Under the pieces are notes generated by a model, which worked only from the letters and a program-made list of their open reading frames with translations, was not told the origin of the DNA and did no database searches. The translations under genes were made by a program, and so were the position numbers. A stretch of 5,108 nucleotides of DNA, from NCBI GenBank assembly GCA_049589355.1, contig JBAWAP010000213.1:1-5108 (forward strand). The letters run 5' to 3'. This document shows positions 1-5,108 of the stretch, piece after piece; position 1 is the first letter of the stretch, and every line of letters starts with the position of its first letter. The stretch is from JBAWAP01 sp049589355 (GTDB lineage: Bacteria > Chloroflexota > Anaerolineae > VGOG01).

Positions 1-182
1 CGCACTATCTGGGCCGATCGTTCTGCCTCCTCTTCCGACTTGCCGGCCTGGTTTACCAAGTATGTTTTGTACGTGTTCGCAAAGTCACCCGGTGGCAATT
101 GGATCACCTTAAACGAAACGGCCCCAATCCCAAAAAGCAACAGGATTGCGACGAGCAGCCGGCGAATGATGTAATTGAGCAT
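1..182 (-). CDS. ABC transporter permease, DppB/OppB type (N-terminal part, cut by window edge)
   Basis: This is the start of an inner-membrane permease of a peptide/oligosaccharide-type ABC importer. It would form half of the transmembrane channel that receives substrate from the binding protein encoded just upstream. Sixty codons are visible, and the gene continues past base 1. The protein opens MLNYIIRRLLVAILLLFGIG, the usual basic-then-hydrophobic first membrane helix of DppB/OppB proteins (about residues 5-26). It is followed by the motif VIQLPPGDF (residues 26-34), the form seen in permeases paired with the long family-5 binding proteins; the canonical DppB counterpart is the Pro-Gly-Asp motif after helix 1. 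The ATG at 182 is preceded by GGAGGT (186-191) with only 3 bases between, a short but plausible spacing. No other start fits better. Family assignment is firm; the substrate cannot be read from this fragment. Confidence 0.88.
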   Translation of the reverse strand, partial: MLNYIIRRLLVAILLLFGIGAVSFKVIQLPPGDFANTYKTYLVNQAGKSEEEAERSAQIV

Positions 183-185
183 GCC

Positions 186-191
186 ACCTCC
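186..191 (-). promoter_or_regulatory. Ribosome binding site of the permease gene
   Basis: GGAGGT on the minus strand lies 3 bases before the ATG at 182. The spacing is shorter than the usual 5-9 bases, which may lower initiation, but the core is a full match and supports this start. Confidence 0.6.
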
Positions 192-200
192 AAAACACTG

Positions 201-313
201 CCCTCACCCAACCCCAACCCCCTCCCTCTCCCAACCCTTCGCTTTCGCTCAGGGCGAGCTTTGGGAGAGGGAGGGGGAAGGGAGAGGGGAAGGGCTGGAG
301 GATTGCTCCTCCA
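201..313. repeat. GC-rich intergenic palindromic repeat with G-quadruplex-capable purine run
   Basis: A C-rich arm (201-234) and a G-rich arm (261-294) form an interrupted palindrome. Its core is a perfect 17-bp inverted repeat: CCCCCTCCCTCTCCCAA at 218-234 against 261-277, with a 26-base loop containing TTCGCTTTCGCTCAGGGCGAG. The + strand from 263 to 294 is an unbroken 32-base purine tract with at least five runs of three or more G's, and GGGAGAGGG occurs in it twice (263-271 and 280-288). A second hairpin closes the unit: TGGAGGA (296-302) and TCCTCCA (307-313) around TTGC. No reading frame here looks real. Repeats of this style are scattered in Chloroflexota intergenic regions, so this is probably a dispersed element. 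It lies inside the probable operon, between the binding-protein and permease genes. Confidence 0.7.
296..313. other. 7-bp perfect hairpin at the end of the GC-rich repeat
   Basis: TGGAGGA and TCCTCCA pair perfectly around the four-base loop TTGC. In the minus-strand transcript the stem is followed by C-rich sequence and not by a run of U, so it does not look like a standard intrinsic terminator. It may act as an mRNA stabilising or processing structure between the binding-protein and permease cistrons. Confidence 0.5.
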
Positions 314-324
314 ACCCACCCACT

Positions 325-454
325 TACCAAAGGTGACTACTCAGGCTGTCATTGCGAGCGAAGCGAAGCAATCTCCGACTCGCAATTTGGGGATTGCTTC
401 GTCGCAAAAACCGCTCCTCGCAATGACCTGGGCTGAGTGGTAACTACCAAAGGT
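325..454. mobile_element. MITE-like palindromic element with 10-bp flanking direct repeat
   Basis: The core (348-427) begins GTCATTGCGAG and ends with its exact reverse complement CTCGCAATGAC (417-427). Inside it, CGAAGCAATC (364-373) pairs perfectly with GATTGCTTCG (392-401). Outside it, ACTCAG (339-344) pairs with CTGAGT (433-438), so the inverted repeats extend imperfectly to about 25 bases. The whole is bracketed by the perfect direct repeat TACCAAAGGT (325-334 and 445-454), which looks like a target-site duplication. The interior is about 110 bp and has no credible ORF, so it could only move with a transposase supplied elsewhere. GTCATTGCGAGCGAAGCGAAGCAATC-type units are known as dispersed repeats in several bacterial phyla, including Chloroflexota. 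The right copy of the direct repeat shares one base with the stop codon of the binding-protein gene, so the insertion did not damage the gene. Confidence 0.65.
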
Positions 455-2694
455 TATTCCGTGTAAACCGGGAGTGTCTCCGGGCGATTCTGCTTCAGTT
501 GCTGGTCCACCGGCGTCCAGAGGGCGTCCAACAGGATGGCGTCTTCCACCCAGGTGTACATGAACACAGGTGTGCCGGGCGGAACGTTCTTGACGCGCTT
601 CGCCAGACCCAGGCCATACCGTCCAACAATGAGACCAATACCGTACACGTTCTTGGTGAAGATGTTGTTGTACTGCCACATCAGGTCCTTGCGCTGAGCA
701 GGATCATACGTGTCGCGGTACTTGTTGACGATATTGATCAGGTCTTGCTCGAATGGCTGGAGCTGGCGCGGAGTCTCGCCTTCGTAGTGCCAGGCGAAGC
801 CGGTCTTGGTGGTCGGCGCCAGTTCGGTGACGCGGGTGAAGGGCAGAGCAAAGGCCTGACCTATGCGATAGGAGTGCATCTCCCAGTTGCCTGATGTGTA
901 ATTATCGGTCCAGGCCGCGCTGGTGATCGAGCGGAAGTTGACCTTGATGCCAACCGCAGCCCACTGGTTGACCAGGGCTTCGGCCATGTTGACCGCTTCG
1001 CGCTGGTCTTCATTGGCGGTCAGGGCGATCACGACCGTCTGACCCGCCATCGGGCCGCTGGTCCATTCCAGGAAGCCGTCGTTATTCGTATCCTTCAGAC
1101 CGATATCAGCCAGCAGCATCTTGGCCGTCTCGGGGTGGTAGGGATAGTACACGACCGAGCTGCGGTCGAACTCTGGGGCACCCGGGAAGAGGCCGCCAGC
1201 CCAGGCACGCAGGAACGGCCCCCTCATGATCATCTGGGCGATGCCGTCGCGGTCGGTGGCATGGCTCAACGCACGGCGGAAGCGCAGGTCGCGGAACAGC
1301 TTGCGCATTTCGCGCTCGCGGTCGTCCTTGACACCATAGTCGGCCGACTGGTTGATCCAGACTTCGTAGCCCAGCGTTTCAGGACCCCAGGTAATATTGA
1401 ACTTGGCATCGGGTTCCTCCGCCCGCTTCAGCGCTTCGACGAAGGTGCTGGGGTTCTCCAGGTTCATGTGGTCGCAGTCGCCAGCCATGGTGCACAGGTC
1501 GCGCCCAGTGCCGCTGGGGCCCTTCATATACTGGATTTCGTCCAGGTATGGCAACTGGTTGCCGTCTTCGTCCACTTTCCAGTAGTACGGGTTGCGGCGC
1601 ATGATCATCAGTTCATCCGTCTTGTATTCCGTAATGACCCACGGGCCCATGGTCACGAGAGGCAGGTCATCCGGAGGCAGGGCACTTTCGAACGACTTGT
1701 AGTCGGTCGGTGTCGTGCTCCACTTGGGATGCTTGGCCTTGAGGATGTGCGCCGGCTCGACGATGAAGCTTTCGTCATCCATCAAGTAGAAAACCGTCAT
1801 CGGTTTAGCGACCGGGAAGGTCCACTTGATGGTGTAATCGTCCATCTTCGTCAGCGTGGTGGCCTTGCCATCCCAGCTCCAGGCATCCAGGTGGGATGGG
1901 GCGTTAACGTTCGGGTCAACGATGTAGCCTTCCCAGGTGAACATGACATCATCCGCAGTGAAGGGGGCGCCATCGGACCACTTGGCGCCTTCGATCAGGT
2001 GCATGGTCAGCTCTTTCCCATCGGCGGACCATTCCCAGCTCTTGGCGAGTTCGGGGTAGGGTTCAATGTCCTGATCGGCGCGGTAGAGCGGGCCGGTCTT
2101 GACCAGCGCACCATAGCGGATGGTATAGGATTCAATACCGAACCAGCCCATGCTCACGCCGGCCATGTTGTTGTAACCAGCCACCGGGCAGGCAGAGAAG
2201 CCACGCCACAGGTCGCCATAGACGCCAATGCCATCGGCCATACCGGACGTGAGGTATACCTGCGGTTCCTTGGGCAGGCGGTCCTTCACCGGTGGGAGCT
2301 TCCCCTCGTTGACGAGCTTAGTCACCCACGCCGGCTCGTGGTATTCGGGCAGCGCCTTGTAGGTCACGATCTGGTCGATGGGGAGTCTCTTGACTTCGGC
2401 CGCGGTCAATTCCAGCGGCACAGCCTCGGGATAAGACACCGGCCCCTGGATCTCAACGACCTTTTCCACCTCGACCTCTTTGGTGACGACCTTCTCCTTC
2501 TCGACCACCACGGTCTGGACCACCGGCTTCTCGACGACCTTCTCCTTCTCGACGACCACGGTCTGGACCACCGGCTTCTCGACCACGACCTCCTTCTCGA
2601 TTACCTGGGGGGTAGGTGCGGCGCAGGCCGGGAGTATCATGGCGGCCATCGCCACCAAGGCGATCAAGGTCATCCACTTCTTGTTGGTAAACAT
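454..2694 (-). CDS. ABC transporter substrate-binding lipoprotein, family 5 (SBP_bac_5, long form)
   Basis: This extracytoplasmic, lipid-anchored receptor captures solute and delivers it to the permease pair of the importer. The 746-residue protein starts with a lipoprotein signal peptide: KK at 5-6, a hydrophobic stretch at 9-22, and the lipobox LPAC with Cys24 as the lipidation site. A Val/Glu/Lys-rich linker follows (about 31-83) and includes a duplicated 16-residue unit. The family-5 signature runs from EPYPELAKSW (211-220) through GAKWSDGAPFTADDV (236-250). Later family landmarks are GPWVITEYK (350-358), RNPYYWKVDEDGNQLPYLDEI (367-387), LRFRRALSHATDRDGI (470-485), a DTNNDG loop (535-540), and LVNQWAAVGIKV (574-585). 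At 746 residues it is longer than typical DppA/OppA (about 530-600), mainly from the linker and an added N-terminal segment. The ATG at 2694 has the strong site AAAGGAGG 5 bases upstream. The annotated class is peptide/nickel, but the LacI gene upstream makes an oligosaccharide ligand possible. Confidence 0.93.
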   Translation of the reverse strand: MFTNKKWMTLIALVAMAAMILPACAAPTPQVIEKEVVVEKPVVQTVVVEKEKVVEKPVVQTVVVEKEKVVTKEVEVEKVVEIQGPVSYPEAVPLELTAAEVKRLPIDQIVTYKALPEYHEPAWVTKLVNEGKLPPVKDRLPKEPQVYLTSGMADGIGVYGDLWRGFSACPVAGYNNMAGVSMGWFGIESYTIRYGALVKTGPLYRADQDIEPYPELAKSWEWSADGKELTMHLIEGAKWSDGAPFTADDVMFTWEGYIVDPNVNAPSHLDAWSWDGKATTLTKMDDYTIKWTFPVAKPMTVFYLMDDESFIVEPAHILKAKHPKWSTTPTDYKSFESALPPDDLPLVTMGPWVITEYKTDELMIMRRNPYYWKVDEDGNQLPYLDEIQYMKGPSGTGRDLCTMAGDCDHMNLENPSTFVEALKRAEEPDAKFNITWGPETLGYEVWINQSADYGVKDDREREMRKLFRDLRFRRALSHATDRDGIAQMIMRGPFLRAWAGGLFPGAPEFDRSSVVYYPYHPETAKMLLADIGLKDTNNDGFLEWTSGPMAGQTVVIALTANEDQREAVNMAEALVNQWAAVGIKVNFRSITSAAWTDNYTSGNWEMHSYRIGQAFALPFTRVTELAPTTKTGFAWHYEGETPRQLQPFEQDLINIVNKYRDTYDPAQRKDLMWQYNNIFTKNVYGIGLIVGRYGLGLAKRVKNVPPGTPVFMYTWVEDAILLDALWTPVDQQLKQNRPETLPVYTE
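2491..2586 (-). repeat. 48-bp tandem duplication in the lipoprotein linker
   Basis: Two adjacent 48-bp units (2491-2538 and 2539-2586) differ at only 2 positions and encode the same 16 residues, VVEKPVVQTVVVEKEK, at protein positions 37-52 and 53-68. Both differences are silent (Val codons). The repeat lengthens the flexible or coiled linker between the lipidated Cys24 and the binding domain. Such repeats are prone to gain or loss of units, so linker length may vary between strains. Confidence 0.85.
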
Positions 2695-2699
2695 TTTTT

Positions 2700-2707
2700 C
2701 CTCCTTT
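2700..2707 (-). promoter_or_regulatory. Strong ribosome binding site of the substrate-binding protein
   Basis: AAAGGAGG on the minus strand is 5 bases (all A) from the ATG at 2694. It settles the start and suggests the high expression expected of a binding protein. Confidence 0.85.
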
Positions 2708-2742
2708 AGTTTGTTTGTGTCGTGAGATGCGAATCAACCTGG

Positions 2743-2763
2743 GGGCGGAAGATCCCTCCGCCC
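2743..2763. other. 7-bp GC-rich hairpin in the leader of the binding-protein gene
   Basis: GGGCGGA (2743-2749) and TCCGCCC (2757-2763) pair perfectly around a 7-base loop. In the minus-strand transcript it is followed by CCAGGUUGAUU and not a U run, so an intrinsic terminator is unlikely. Its place between the ATPase and binding-protein cistrons fits a structure that protects the abundant binding-protein message or marks a processing site. That role is an inference. Confidence 0.45.
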
Positions 2764-2784
2764 TTATCTTTCTGGTCCCGCTTC

Positions 2785-2798
2785 ATCACCTCCTTTCT
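2785..2798 (-). promoter_or_regulatory. Extended Shine-Dalgarno-like sequence without a properly spaced start
   Basis: The minus strand reads AGAAAGGAGGTGAT, complementary over 14 bases to the consensus 3' end of 16S rRNA (ATCACCTCCTTTCT). The only nearby start is the ATG at 2786, two bases after GGAGG, too close for normal initiation. From that ATG a 26-codon frame (MKRDQKDKGGGIFRPQVDSH, then LTTQTN) runs to a TAA at 2706-2708, overlapping the ribosome binding site of the lipoprotein gene. It may be a leader peptide, a ribosome standby site, or a relic of an older gene start. I do not recognise the peptide. Confidence 0.35.
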
Positions 2799-2879
2799 GG
2801 AATAAAGAACCCACTCGACGAGCCTGTCCCGGCCAACACCTGGCATCACCCTTCACCTGCGGATACTACGCGGGTACTT

Positions 2880-2907
2880 TGCTGGCGAGGCCTCGTTAAG
2901 GCCAGCA
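2880..2907. other. Inverted repeat spanning the ATPase stop codon
   Basis: TGCTGGC (2880-2886) and GCCAGCA (2901-2907) pair perfectly with a 14-base loop holding the TAA stop (2896-2898). The loop also contains part of the perfect palindrome CGAGGCCTCG (2886-2895). No U tract follows on the minus strand, so it is not a clear intrinsic terminator. It may be a 3'-end stabilising or processing structure between the ATPase and binding-protein cistrons. Confidence 0.4.
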
Positions 2908-3897
2908 TGCTACCTGATGGCCTGGCTCGACTTCCCGCAGGACAGGCTCTTCCTCCTCACAGATCTTCTTGGCACGGGGGCATCTCGGCGCAAACGCGCA
3001 GCCCGGAATTATTTCAGTGGGGGTGGGAACCATCCCCTCGATGGGCACCAGCGCCTTTTCCCCCTTCCTGCCAAATACTGGAATGGAGTTCAAAAGCCCA
3101 AGGGTATAGGGGTGAAGGGGGTTGTGAAATACCGTCCGCACATCGGCATATTCAACGATCTTGCCCAGGCACATCACCGCCACGTAATCAGCCATCTGGG
3201 AGATCACGCCCAGGTTGTGGGTGATCATGATGATAGAAGACCCAAACTCGCTCTGTAATTCGCGCATAAGGTCCAGGATCTGGGCCTGGACCGTCATGTC
3301 GAGGGCCGTGGTGGGCTCATCCGCGATCAGAATCGCGGGATTGCAGGACAGGGCCAGGGCAATCATCACCCGCTGCCGCATGCCGCCGCTCAGTTGGTGG
3401 GGATACTCGTGGAGTCGCTGCTGGGGATCGCTGATGCGGACCTTGTAGAGCATCTCCAGCGCCCGGTCCATCGCCTCCTTGCGGCTAACGTTCTGATGCA
3501 ACTGCACTGACTCTGCAATTTGTGACCCCGCCGTATATAAAGGGTTCAGGGAGGTCATTGGCTCCTGAAAAACCATCGCGATTTGGGCACCACGGATGCT
3601 CCGCATCTCCGGACCTCGGGGGTCGAGGTCGGCAATATCCACGATTCGCCTGCCCCCATTTTGATAGAGCCAGATCTGACCTTCCACGATCTTGCCTGGG
3701 GGGGATTGGATGAGCCGCATGACCGACATGGCAGTGACGCTCTTGCCGCAACCGCTTTCACCGACCAGGCCCAGGGTGGTATTACGATCCAACTTCAAAT
3801 TGACCCCATCCACCGCCCTTACCGTGCCATTGTCAAGAAAGAAGTAGGTTTTCAGGTTTTTGATCTCTAGGATCGTGTTTGCATCCGAGTGGATCAC
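2896..3897 (-). CDS. ABC transporter ATP-binding protein, OppD/DppD type
   Basis: This cytoplasmic ATPase subunit drives a peptide/oligosaccharide-type importer and normally pairs with a second ATPase (OppF/DppF), which is not in this window. All nucleotide-binding motifs are intact in the 333-residue protein: Walker A GESGCGKS (46-53), Q-loop Gln111 in VFQEPMTSLNP, signature LSGGMRQR (169-176), Walker B ILIADEP with catalytic Glu194 (189-195), D-loop ALD (198-200) and switch His227. The C-terminal oligopeptide/dipeptide domain has NPLHPYTLGLL (259-269) and four cysteines, C300, C306, C313 and C331, in the CX5CX6CX17C pattern linked to a [4Fe-4S] cluster in this family. The start is GTG at 3897; no other Met or usable start lies between it and the domain start at ILEIKNLKTYF (9-19). 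AAGGGG (3905-3910) lies 7 bases upstream. Only 13 bp separate it from the repressor stop, so the two genes are co-transcribed and probably translationally linked. Confidence 0.93.
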   Translation of the reverse strand: MIHSDANTILEIKNLKTYFFLDNGTVRAVDGVNLKLDRNTTLGLVGESGCGKSVTAMSVMRLIQSPPGKIVEGQIWLYQNGGRRIVDIADLDPRGPEMRSIRGAQIAMVFQEPMTSLNPLYTAGSQIAESVQLHQNVSRKEAMDRALEMLYKVRISDPQQRLHEYPHQLSGGMRQRVMIALALSCNPAILIADEPTTALDMTVQAQILDLMRELQSEFGSSIIMITHNLGVISQMADYVAVMCLGKIVEYADVRTVFHNPLHPYTLGLLNSIPVFGRKGEKALVPIEGMVPTPTEIIPGCAFAPRCPRAKKICEEEEPVLREVEPGHQVACWP

Positions 3898-3910
3898 TTT
3901 CCTGCCCCTT

Positions 3911-4909
3911 CTACGCCGACTCTCGGATTACCAACTCGACATCGAGATATACAGGAGGAAAGGTGGCCCCAGGACTGTCCAACATATCCAACAGGCGGCT
4001 CATCGCCTGTCGTCCTAGTTCATACTTGTCCACGCCAACCGTGGTCAGCGGTGGGGCCAACATAGCAGCCAGCGGAATGTCATCGAAACCAACGATAGCA
4101 CAATCATCGGGCACACGGCGGCTCAGTTCCTGGCAAGCCTGCATGGCACCCACGGCCAGCAAATCATTGTAGGCGAAAATCGCCGTTATCTGGGGATATT
4201 GGGTCAGCAGTTGCCGGGTTGACTCGACGCCACGCGCCACGACTGGGGAGCCAGGTAAGATCCACTCGGTGACAACAGGAAGTCCGTGGGCCATCAGCGC
4301 GTCACGATACCCCCGGACACGCCGCATGAGATTTAGAGATGGGGCTTGCCCGGCCAGCATGCCAATGGCGGTGTGCCCCTTGCCAACCAGATAATCTACC
4401 GCCAGACGTGCCCCACGGCGGGTGTGTATCATAACCCGACTGGCTCCCGGATAATCAAAAAAGCAGTTGATCGCCACCAGCGGCGCGTGCTCCGCGAAAG
4501 CCCTCAAGTTGTCTCCACCACCAAAGCCAGGGTAGATGATGACGCCATCCACAGCATGATCGGCCATGGAGTGAAGGATGCGGGCTTCCAGTTCCACGTC
4601 CCCGTCAGAGTTGCATAGGAAAACGTTGTACCCTCGGGCCTGGGCCGTATCCACCACCCCTCGGGCAACTTCGGGGAAAAAAGGGTTGGCGATATCACCT
4701 ACCACAAGGCCCACGGTTTCGGTGCGGTGTGTAACCAAAGCCCGTGCCACCTTGCTCGGTCGGTACTCTAACTCCTCAACCGCGGATAACACGCGTTGGC
4801 GGGTTGCTTCGGCAACCTTGTCTCTGTCGTTTATGACACGTGAAACTGTTTGGCGGGAAACGCCTGCCAGGGTAGCGACATCTTCGATGGTGAGCTGCTT
4901 ACGCTTCAT
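3911..4909 (-). CDS. LacI-family transcriptional regulator
   Basis: This is a DNA-binding regulator of the LacI/GalR family, usually a dimeric repressor released by a sugar or sugar derivative. The 332-residue protein has the family's normal length and order. The N-terminal helix-turn-helix is TIEDVATLAGVSRQTVSRVI (7-26). The hinge region YRPSKVARAL (49-58) ends in the leucine that wedges the minor groove at a central CG step. The periplasmic-binding-protein-like core has VVGDIANPFFPE (69-80), RRVRGYRDAL (196-205), YNDLLAVGAM (247-256) and VGFDDIPLAAMLAPPLTTV (273-291). The ATG at 4909 is preceded by GAGG at a 5-base distance. The gene is first in the probable transporter operon, and a lac-operator-like dyad lies about 60 bp upstream, so it likely represses itself together with the importer. 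The effector cannot be told from sequence. Confidence 0.95.
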   Translation of the reverse strand: MKRKQLTIEDVATLAGVSRQTVSRVINDRDKVAEATRQRVLSAVEELEYRPSKVARALVTHRTETVGLVVGDIANPFFPEVARGVVDTAQARGYNVFLCNSDGDVELEARILHSMADHAVDGVIIYPGFGGGDNLRAFAEHAPLVAINCFFDYPGASRVMIHTRRGARLAVDYLVGKGHTAIGMLAGQAPSLNLMRRVRGYRDALMAHGLPVVTEWILPGSPVVARGVESTRQLLTQYPQITAIFAYNDLLAVGAMQACQELSRRVPDDCAIVGFDDIPLAAMLAPPLTTVGVDKYELGRQAMSRLLDMLDSPGATFPPVYLDVELVIRESA

Positions 4910-4965
4910 TGCAACCTCGTGGAGTTAAACAGGAGTAGAAACGAGGAGTATGCACAGCGAATGTT

Positions 4966-4977
4966 GTGAACGCTCAC
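4966..4977. promoter_or_regulatory. Putative LacI-family operator
   Basis: GTGAACGCTCAC is a near-perfect dyad (5 of 6 base pairs symmetrical) centred on a CG step at 4971-4972. LacI-family proteins with a hinge leucine favour such a centre. It closely resembles the symmetric lac operator core GTGAGCGCTCAC. TGTGAAC also occurs as a direct repeat at 4965-4971 and 4978-4984. It lies 57-68 bp upstream of the repressor start, a fitting place for autoregulation. Binding is inferred. Confidence 0.55.
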
Positions 4978-5018
4978 TGTGAACTCATCTTTCGCTCAAA
5001 TTTCTTGTGTATTCCCGA

Positions 5019-5046
5019 ATTAGACCATACAACATCTTGTGGTCTA
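5019..5046 (-). promoter_or_regulatory. Possible sigma-70-type promoter embedded in an inverted repeat
   Basis: On the minus strand TAGACC (5041-5046, 4 of 6 to the -35 consensus) and TCTAAT (5019-5024, 5 of 6 to the -10 consensus) are 16 bases apart and face the repressor gene. The same bases form the perfect inverted repeat TAGACCA (5021-5027) and TGGTCTA (5040-5046) with a 12-base spacer, a likely binding site for some dimeric regulator. Transcription from here would begin near 5012 and leave the lac-like dyad 35-46 bases downstream. The remaining sequence from 5047 to 5108 shows no supported feature. Confidence 0.3.
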
Positions 5047-5108
5047 TGCCGCAAAATGCCGTCTTGGAACAGCATGGAAAGACACTTTCCGATCCGTCTT
5101 GTGTACCG

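Noticed and set aside
296..313. Intrinsic terminator after the binding-protein gene
   Set aside because: The stem is good but C-rich sequence and not a U run follows in the transcript direction. The permease gene downstream is also expected to need read-through.
99..443. A 114-codon open frame on the + strand across the intergenic repeats
   Set aside because: It crosses the permease start and both repeat elements, and its product is Pro/Asn and Gly/Arg low-complexity sequence translated from the palindromes.
201..454. CRISPR array
   Set aside because: The repeats here are palindromic arms, single-copy and of two different kinds, with no regularly spaced direct repeats or spacers.
1135..2709. 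A 524-codon open frame on the + strand
   Set aside because: It lies fully antisense to the clear solute-binding protein. Its translation is His/Asp/Leu-rich with no recognisable domain, and it is open only because of GC-biased third positions of the real gene.
2801..2846. A possible promoter for the binding-protein gene (TTTATT as -10)
   Set aside because: No acceptable -35 hexamer exists at 15-19 bases upstream, so an internal promoter is not supported from sequence alone.
2865..2878. ACTACGCGGGTACT, an imperfect dyad with a central CG, considered as a second operator
   Set aside because: Only 10 of 14 bases are symmetrical and it does not resemble the GTGAACGCTCAC dyad upstream of the regulator.
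5046..5108. Short + strand frames from ATGs at 5046 and 5056 open to the window edge
   Set aside because: Neither has a ribosome binding site or a recognisable N-terminus, and an open run of about 20 codons is expected by chance. A divergent gene beyond the edge cannot be excluded.

Overview
The window looks like part of a chromosome from a Chloroflexota bacterium (Anaerolineae-like or a relative). The evidence is the long Val/Glu/Lys-rich linker straight after the lipobox of the solute-binding protein, a style typical of that phylum. GC-rich coding and intergenic CCCTCTCCC/GGGAGAGGG and GTCATTGCGAG palindromic repeats fit as well. This is an inference from sequence style; no rRNA or marker gene is present.

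All four recognisable genes lie on the minus strand and read from right to left: a LacI-family repressor (4909 to 3911), an OppD/DppD-type ABC ATPase (GTG start at 3897, to 2896), a large family-5 solute-binding lipoprotein (2694 to 454), and the first 60 codons of a DppB/OppB-type permease (start at 182, running off the left edge). The repressor and ATPase are 13 bp apart and almost certainly co-transcribed. The other two genes follow after a 197-bp and a 271-bp gap, so the block is probably one import operon headed by its own regulator. The second permease and the second ATPase are not in the window.

The transporter has the fold class annotated as peptide/nickel, but a LacI-type regulator at the head of the operon suggests the substrate may be an oligosaccharide or glycoside. 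The right-hand 199 bp hold no supported gene. They contain a lac-operator-like dyad with a central CG (4966-4977) and a perfect 7+7 inverted repeat overlapping a possible promoter (5019-5046).

The non-coding parts are the least ordinary. The 271 bp between the binding-protein gene and the permease gene are almost filled by two unrelated repeats. One is a GC-rich palindrome with a purine run able to form a G-quadruplex (201-313). The other is a MITE-like GTCATTGCGAG palindrome flanked by a perfect 10-bp direct repeat (325-454), placed directly after a stop codon. The gap upstream of the binding protein holds hairpins and an extended Shine-Dalgarno sequence with no properly spaced start codon. 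I see no evidence for a wholly new kind of system; the genes are a recognisable regulated ABC importer.
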